Origin: CAJBLF01 sp041675025
GTDB taxonomy: Bacteria > Patescibacteriota > Gracilibacteria > Absconditabacterales > Absconditicoccaceae
Reading direction: 5' to 3'
DNA: 56,444 nucleotides
Assembly (NCBI GenBank): GCA_041675025.1
Contig: JBAYUS010000006.1
Location: 1 to 56,444, forward strand
Shown: one piece after another, positions 51,375-56,444 of the stretch
Numbering within the stretch: the stretch's first letter is position 1
Layout of the letters: every line of letters starts with the position of its first letter
Program-made: the position numbers and the translations under genes
Notes under the pieces: generated by a model
What the model saw: the letters and a program-made list of their open reading frames with translations, nothing else
The model's database searches: none
Told to the model about the DNA's origin: nothing

Positions 51375-52811
51375 ATGGCTATATACCATAGTTTGAAAAA
51401 ATTCAGTCACATCGCACAAAAACATATTCACAAAGCCAGTCAGCATATAACAAAACATCACAGGAAATATCTTGTGTGATTGATGGGATATCTGACAGCT
51501 CATCTTTTTTTCGTGAAGATATTTGTTTTCAAAGTAGCTATCATAAAAGTTGTAGTAATTATTCTCGCTATAGCGGGTATCTATAGTCGGCATAGCAGCT
51601 TTGCTAGCATTCAACCTATATGCGTCAATAATATCGGGTTCATTCCGCTTTCCAAGTGTGAAGTGAATTTCACGAATATAAAAGACGCTATCATCTATAT
51701 AGAAGATAAGATAAAATTATCTGATTCTACTATCTACGATTCGACCGACTATCAGACGCTCAATCAGACCCTTCACAATTATTGTCCGGAAAATCAGGAT
51801 AAAGAGACAGATCAGATAATAAAAAGAACTATAGATGAATTATTAACATCGCTTCCGCAGGATAAAGGCAAAAAGATAGCCGGACTCTTTACCATGTTTA
51901 CTGCTTACAAAAAGCATATCATACAAGCGAATGAAGATACGGATACAAATGATTTCTGTCAGGAAAAATATATCGATTATATGGTAATCAATGAAATAAA
52001 GAAAGATTTCTTCGCATTGCTAAACGCAGCTAAATTAAATACTACACAAAATTCAGTCTACGATAGTATTGATAAAAAAGATGATACTATTCTTTGACCA
52101 CTTCTCGACGAACAGATTGTTGCGAAAAAATTAGAAGATGACAACTGACAGAAAATAACAGCAACAAATGATTTGCTCTACAATCAATATTTCAAAGATG
52201 GAAGTTATAGTAAGAAAATAAGTGAAAAAATAGTCAATTTAGGTACGATGATACTCAATATGAGTATGCAAAAATTAGTGAATGATAAAGTATTCAATAG
52301 TTCGGACATCAAAGCATTAGACAAGAAAATCACGATGAAATATATCCCCGATTGCAGGAAAGTTCAGTGATTTACAACTGTAGCAGAGACAATGGACAGA
52401 ACAAAAAGGATAAGAGCGGAGATACAGAACATTACGCTTAATATAAATATCTGTTTCAATTATCAGTATATCCAGGGTCTAAGTACATATATAGAACAAA
52501 TCATGGTACATGAATTGGGTCATTATATCTTTTATATAAAAGATAATCAGTCACAATCATTTGAAAAAATATGTCGAAAAAATGGGAAAATATCTTGTCC
52601 CAAAGACGAATTTGTATCAAAGTATTCACAGACATGACCTGAAGAAGATTATGCAGAATCATTCTTACACCGATACCTTGGGGATATCGCTAGCAAAAAA
52701 ATATATACATGAAAGTATTATTCTGGAAACTATTTCTCCGGTTGATATATTCTTCAAACAAAACAATTTCTTAATTCTAAACTCAACTACTTCGCAACAT
52801 TATTTAAGTAA
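51375..52811 (+). CDS. Membrane-anchored zinc metalloprotease (gluzincin-like)
   Basis: The 478-residue protein has a basic, His-rich N-terminus (SHIAQKHIHKASQHITKHHRK), a membrane helix (about residues 50-75, FKVAIIKVVVIILAIAGIY), a long helical ectodomain and a C-terminal protease-like part with HELGH (379-383) in EQIMVHELGHYIFYIK and a downstream EEDYAESFLHRY (Glu428 as possible third ligand). This is the HExxH...E-type of a gluzincin, as in several poorly known zinc peptidases. The protein probably faces outward. It starts 19 bp after the previous gene. TGA codons in the last 70 residues shift other readings, but this frame runs through to TAA at 52809. Confidence 0.75.
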
Positions 52812-52844
52812 AAGATAATCTAACTTCTCAGCTAGATTATCTTT
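52811..52844 (+). terminator. Hairpin after the metalloprotease gene
   Basis: AAAGATAATCTA pairs with TAGATTATCTTT (12 bp), overlapping the stop codon. The T run is short, so termination is likely but unproven. Confidence 0.6.
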
Positions 52845-53013
52845 CATAACTAAGACACAATGAAAGTCCGATATTTTTTTGAGGATTTTCACGATGTCGA
52901 AGTTATAACGGCGATTTCGATACATAAAGTACGAATGGTAATAAAGTAATTCATGACTTCAAAATCAGTCGGTATCATATGATAGAGTGTGTAGTTCTAC
53001 CCAATTTTAGGTA

Positions 53014-53877
53014 TTATTGATTTGTAGCCCTCATCAGCATTAACATAACATATCCTCTGATTTCTTTGTTTGTAGCTACGGTATTTGTAATGATATTGGC
53101 TTGTCTTAAAGCATTCAAATGATTTGTATAATACGGGAATCATCAGTTATATATATCTCCGTATAACAATCTGGAAAGTGCCGTACCAAATTCAGCTCTG
53201 GTCACAACACCGCTTGGATTGAAATTTTGGGCTGGAGTTCAGTTTGATTCTAATCACATGATACCAAGCTGACATACTAATTTAGCGTAAAATTTCATTT
53301 CAGAGCTTTGATTTGATATATCATTGAATTCACAAACCGCTCAGGTATTAGGACTTTTACCAAGTATCCTTATGGCATAATTCGTCATGATCTTTGCCAT
53401 ATGTGATCTAATAAGTTCTCCTTCCATATCTGCTTTCTGAATAGTATTCATAGTAGTAATACCGTTTTCAAATGCAAAAAGATAAGCATCATTAAGTTCG
53501 TTAGAATACGGTGAATCTGTAATGTCTCATGATGTAGTATCAATTCATGTTACCTCACCAGACAATGTTTTGATTGTTACTACTATTTCATTACCGGTAG
53601 AAATGCTTCCTCATCCTCAACCACCTCATCCTCCACCATTGGAAACACATTGATTTGAGCTTAAAGTATAACTAGAATTACAAGTAATCACACACGTTGT
53701 AGCATTGACAGAACCATTGCTGACACTAGAAGGACTGCAAGGCAAGGCGACTTCGAGACCATTAGTAGAGATACTATCTGAAGAGTCGATGCTTCCGTTA
53801 TATTCCGAAGCGTTCGCAATGGACAGAATCAACATACAAAATAGTCAGATTGTTACTATTGTAATTACTTTTTTCAT
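53014..53877 (-). CDS. Surface protein with Cys-rich segment and SLH-like domain
   Basis: The 287-residue protein has a signal peptide (ITIVTIGLFCMLILSIANA), a Cys-rich segment (LPCSPSSVSNGSVNATTCV ... SSNQCVS), an all-Gly linker built from GGN and TGA codons, and a C-terminal part with SHMAKIMTNYAIRILGK, FNDISNQSSEMKFYAKLVCQ and TPAQNFNPSGVVTRAEFGTAL. The last segments match SLH-type repeats (FxDI...; FxPxxxVTRAEF), which tie proteins to the cell wall. It is on the minus strand next to another large surface protein gene. Confidence 0.82.
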
Positions 53878-53923
53878 TGTGATAGGAATAAAGAAATAAA
53901 ATAAATATTTTCTAATGTTCAAA

Positions 53924-56444
53924 TTATTGTGCTAATATTCAATATGTAGTACTATAAACTCCAGCCGCACCAGTCGGTATCTTATAGAACAAATCTATAT
54001 AAAACTGTCTTCCTCAAAGATTTGAATCTGAATCAATATCGCTTATATCTGTATCCAAAGAAATATATGTATCAGCAATCGCTAATGTAGTTCATGTAGT
54101 ATAATCACTTGTTCCATTTTCGGTTACTCTCAATAATGCGTTGCTAGCCGTAGCCATAGTTGTAGCTCCATTTGTTCGGTTAGCGAGTTTAAATTGAAGT
54201 TCGATTTCTGTGAGATCGTTTGCTGTTGCATAAAATCTATAATGATATCCATTGGCATATGTTCCGCCGACAGTAGGACCAGAAGTGGAAATTCTGTCTA
54301 TAGAATGCACTTCGATTCCGCTTGATGTTTTAGCAGTCTTGAATTCTAATGTATCAGTGACTGTATTTGCTCCCTTAATAAATCTGACTTGTACTACATA
54401 TGTTTTGTTGGCAGTAAGCCCTGTGATTGATTGAGCAGCAGACAAAGTAATCCATGATCCATATGTTCCATCTTTTAATTTTATTCTGTACTGATTAGTA
54501 TCAGCAGTCACGTCAGTTGTCCAACCTAAAGTCACAGAAGTATCAACTAAACCAGAAGCATACAAACTTGTAATATCGGGAGCGCCCTCTGTTTGCGTAG
54601 TAAATGCAGTACCATGATATTCACTTGCAAAAGGATTATTTGAAGCATCTTGGACAGATGTAGTAACTACTACATAATATTGAGTTGTATACGCTAAAGA
54701 AGAAGTAGGGGTTATGATAACTGTTTTAGTACCTGTATCATAAGATACCGTACCAGTTATTGTACTACCATCAGATACTTTTTTCAAAAATACATTTGAA
54801 CTAGTGATAGTCGATTCATTCATAGCTTCATTAAAGGTTACTGTCGGAGTAGTAGATATAGAAACGCTTGTAGATCATGCTATAGGAGTAACAGAAGTTA
54901 CTGTCGGTGCGGTTGTGTCTCATGCATCATCTGCTACAACATCATACGTGAACGCTTGTTCCAATGAATTGTTGTTAGAACTGTCCGTTACATAGATATT
55001 ATAACTATGTGCACCAAGTCATGTTCATAAAGTAACTGTTGCAGCTACTCATGATGTTATCGCTCACTGACTTGTTCCATTGATATACAAGGTTCCATCT
55101 TCATTTGCTGTTACCGTCAAACTTGCTGAAGATATTGCTGTCTGTGTATATTGCGAAAGTAAACTTGTTGGATTGAATAGTAATGTCGGTGCTGTCGTAT
55201 CTCATGCATCAGCTATCACATCATACGTGAACGCTTGTTCCAATGAAATATTACCGGCAGCATCAATTACTTTTACATTATAACTATACGATCATACTCA
55301 TGTTCACAAAGTAACTGTTGCAGCTACTCATGATGTTATTGCTCATTGGCTTGTTCCATTGACATACAACGTTCCATCTTCGTTTGATGTTACCATCAAA
55401 CTTGCTGAAGATATATCAGTTTGAGTATATTGCGAAAGTAAACTTGTTGGATTGAATAGTAATGTAGGTGTGGTTGTATCTCATGCATCAGCTATCACAT
55501 CGTAAGTGAATGAATGTTCTAACGAATCATTATTTAATGCGTCCACTACTTTTATCAAATAACTATACGATCATACTCATGTTCACAAAGTAATCGTTGC
55601 AGCTACTCATGATGTTATTGCTCACTGACTTGTTCCATTGATATACAAGGTTCCATCTTCATTTGCTGTTACCGTCAAACTTGCTGAAGAGACGGCAGTT
55701 TCAGTATATTGTGCATTTAGACCCGTTGGATTGAATGTTAATGTCGGTCATGCTGTATCAGGCGCAGTTATTTTTGTGAAACTTTGTGAAATATAATTTC
55801 ATCGATTTCCTGCCAGATTCTTAGCATGGATATACATAATATGATCCCCATTAGATAAAGCAGAGATATCTATAGATCAACTAAAATTTCTTACAAGAGT
55901 GCCTGCATCCAATGACAAATCTGTACCAGCATCATCAGATCAAGTAGTATCAATAAAATATTCTACTTGTGTTATATTTGTAGCAGAGCTAGTAGCTAAA
56001 CCTACAACACTCAAAGAAGAGCTGGCTTGATCAGGGATATTGATATTTGAAACTGAAGGTAATGCAGTATCTCGTACCAATGTCATATCATTAGTTGCGC
56101 TATTTCATGCATTATCTACTACAGTCAATCTGATTACATACGTTCCATCTGTATCTGCAGATATTGTTGTCACTACGGCAGTTGATGATCAAAATGTTAT
56201 TGCTCATGGTCATGAAACCTTACTCCATGTATAACTTGCTACTCATGCTACTGATCAATCTACTACTCATGTTTGAGTAAATACAGCATTTTTAGTTTGA
56301 TCTGTTCATGCATCTACTATAGGAGCAGTTTGATCTATAGTAAATGTCGCTCATGTAGAATTTCATGCCAAATCAGTAACTATGAATACATAAGTATCAT
56401 CAGCAGAAATAACATCGCCGCTAGAATATGCAGCTCCGTTTAAT
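53924..56444 (-). CDS. Large repeat-rich surface protein (5' part outside window)
   Basis: About 840 C-terminal residues are visible. From the N-side they hold several Ig/cadherin-like domains, at least three of them near-identical tandem units of about 280 bp (93 residues; visible at about 54,915, 55,195 and 55,475), each with YNVKVVDAAGN-type and EDGTLYVNGTS-type strands. Then comes a Big_5-like domain (SSNVFLKKVSDGS ... TPTSSLAYTTQYYVVVTT) and an Fn3 domain (LGWTTDVTADTNQYRIKLKD). The end (FYIDLFYKIPTGAAGVY) has no membrane helix. It is probably secreted and adhesin-like. TGA-coded glycines occur in every repeat. Confidence 0.85.
54915..55755 (-). repeat. Tandem repeat of about 280 bp coding for Ig/cadherin-like domains
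   Basis: Three consecutive units share blocks such as TCTCATGCATCAGCTATCAC and CATACGTGAACGCTTGTTCC at a period of about 280 bp; the high DNA identity implies recent duplication or gene conversion. Confidence 0.85.

Overview
The window is about 56 kb of AT-rich bacterial DNA that must be read with TGA as glycine (genetic code 25). Dozens of in-frame TGA codons fall where conserved families have Gly: the P-loop of thymidylate kinase, the SAM-binding loop of RsmA, the Gly-rich catalytic loop of the GuaB1-like enzyme, and many others. No gene I could delimit ends in TGA; all stop with TAA or TAG. This code, the low GC and the small conserved gene set point to the Patescibacteria/CPR, specifically Gracilibacteria (BD1-5/GN02) or Absconditabacteria (SR1). 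Read with the standard code, most genes would look like strings of fragments.

Layout. 1-438 is the 3' end of an unknown gene. 545-4308 holds a prepilin-like protein, lysS and a DNA polymerase III delta'-like gene. 4518-7868 holds a UPF0489 protein, a minus-strand CBS-containing IMPDH/GMP reductase-like enzyme of the GuaB1 type, a dCMP deaminase and a hypothetical gene. 7926-12164 encodes a 1412-residue PKD/Ig-repeat surface protein, followed by a lipoprotein FKBP isomerase. 13135-17099 (minus strand) is tsaD, a polysaccharide flippase, a small membrane protein and rsmA. 17190-20510 has two small genes with divergent promoters, mltG and a beta-CASP metallo-beta-lactamase RNase. 20897-23083 encodes two anchored surface proteins. 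23221-26070 encodes a full-length valyl-tRNA synthetase-like protein that has lost the HIGH and KMSKS motifs.

26333-29995 (minus strand) is an envelope cluster: three tandem paralogues (one carrying a DsbA-like domain), a small PGEY-motif protein, a VirB2-like pilin with a 15-bp repeat tract, and YqeY. 30024-30610 is a mosaic of one intact tRNA-Leu(GAG), three broken tRNA-Leu fragments split by small palindromes, and a GIY-YIG gene. Then come grpE, a VanY-type carboxypeptidase, tmk, a 1734-residue protein of unknown function, a GerMN-domain protein and its short paralogue, tRNA-His, an RluA-type pseudouridine synthase, several small membrane proteins, a DUF177 protein and tilS. 47532-52811 is a plus-strand group: a sodium/solute symporter, a possible hotdog-fold protein, a possible divergent GHMP kinase-like protein and a membrane-anchored zincin. 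The window closes with an SLH-like protein and the 3' part of a large repeat-rich adhesin-like protein.

Themes. Much of the coding capacity goes to the cell surface (PKD, Fn3, Big_5-like, SLH-like, prepilins, Dsb-like), with translation and tRNA-modification genes between. Intergenic space is rich in small palindromic and structured repeats. The best leads for something undescribed are the motif-less ValRS paralogue, the tRNA-fragment/palindrome/GIY-YIG mosaic, a four-copy structured repeat placed downstream of plus-strand genes, and the 48.9-52.8 kb cluster.
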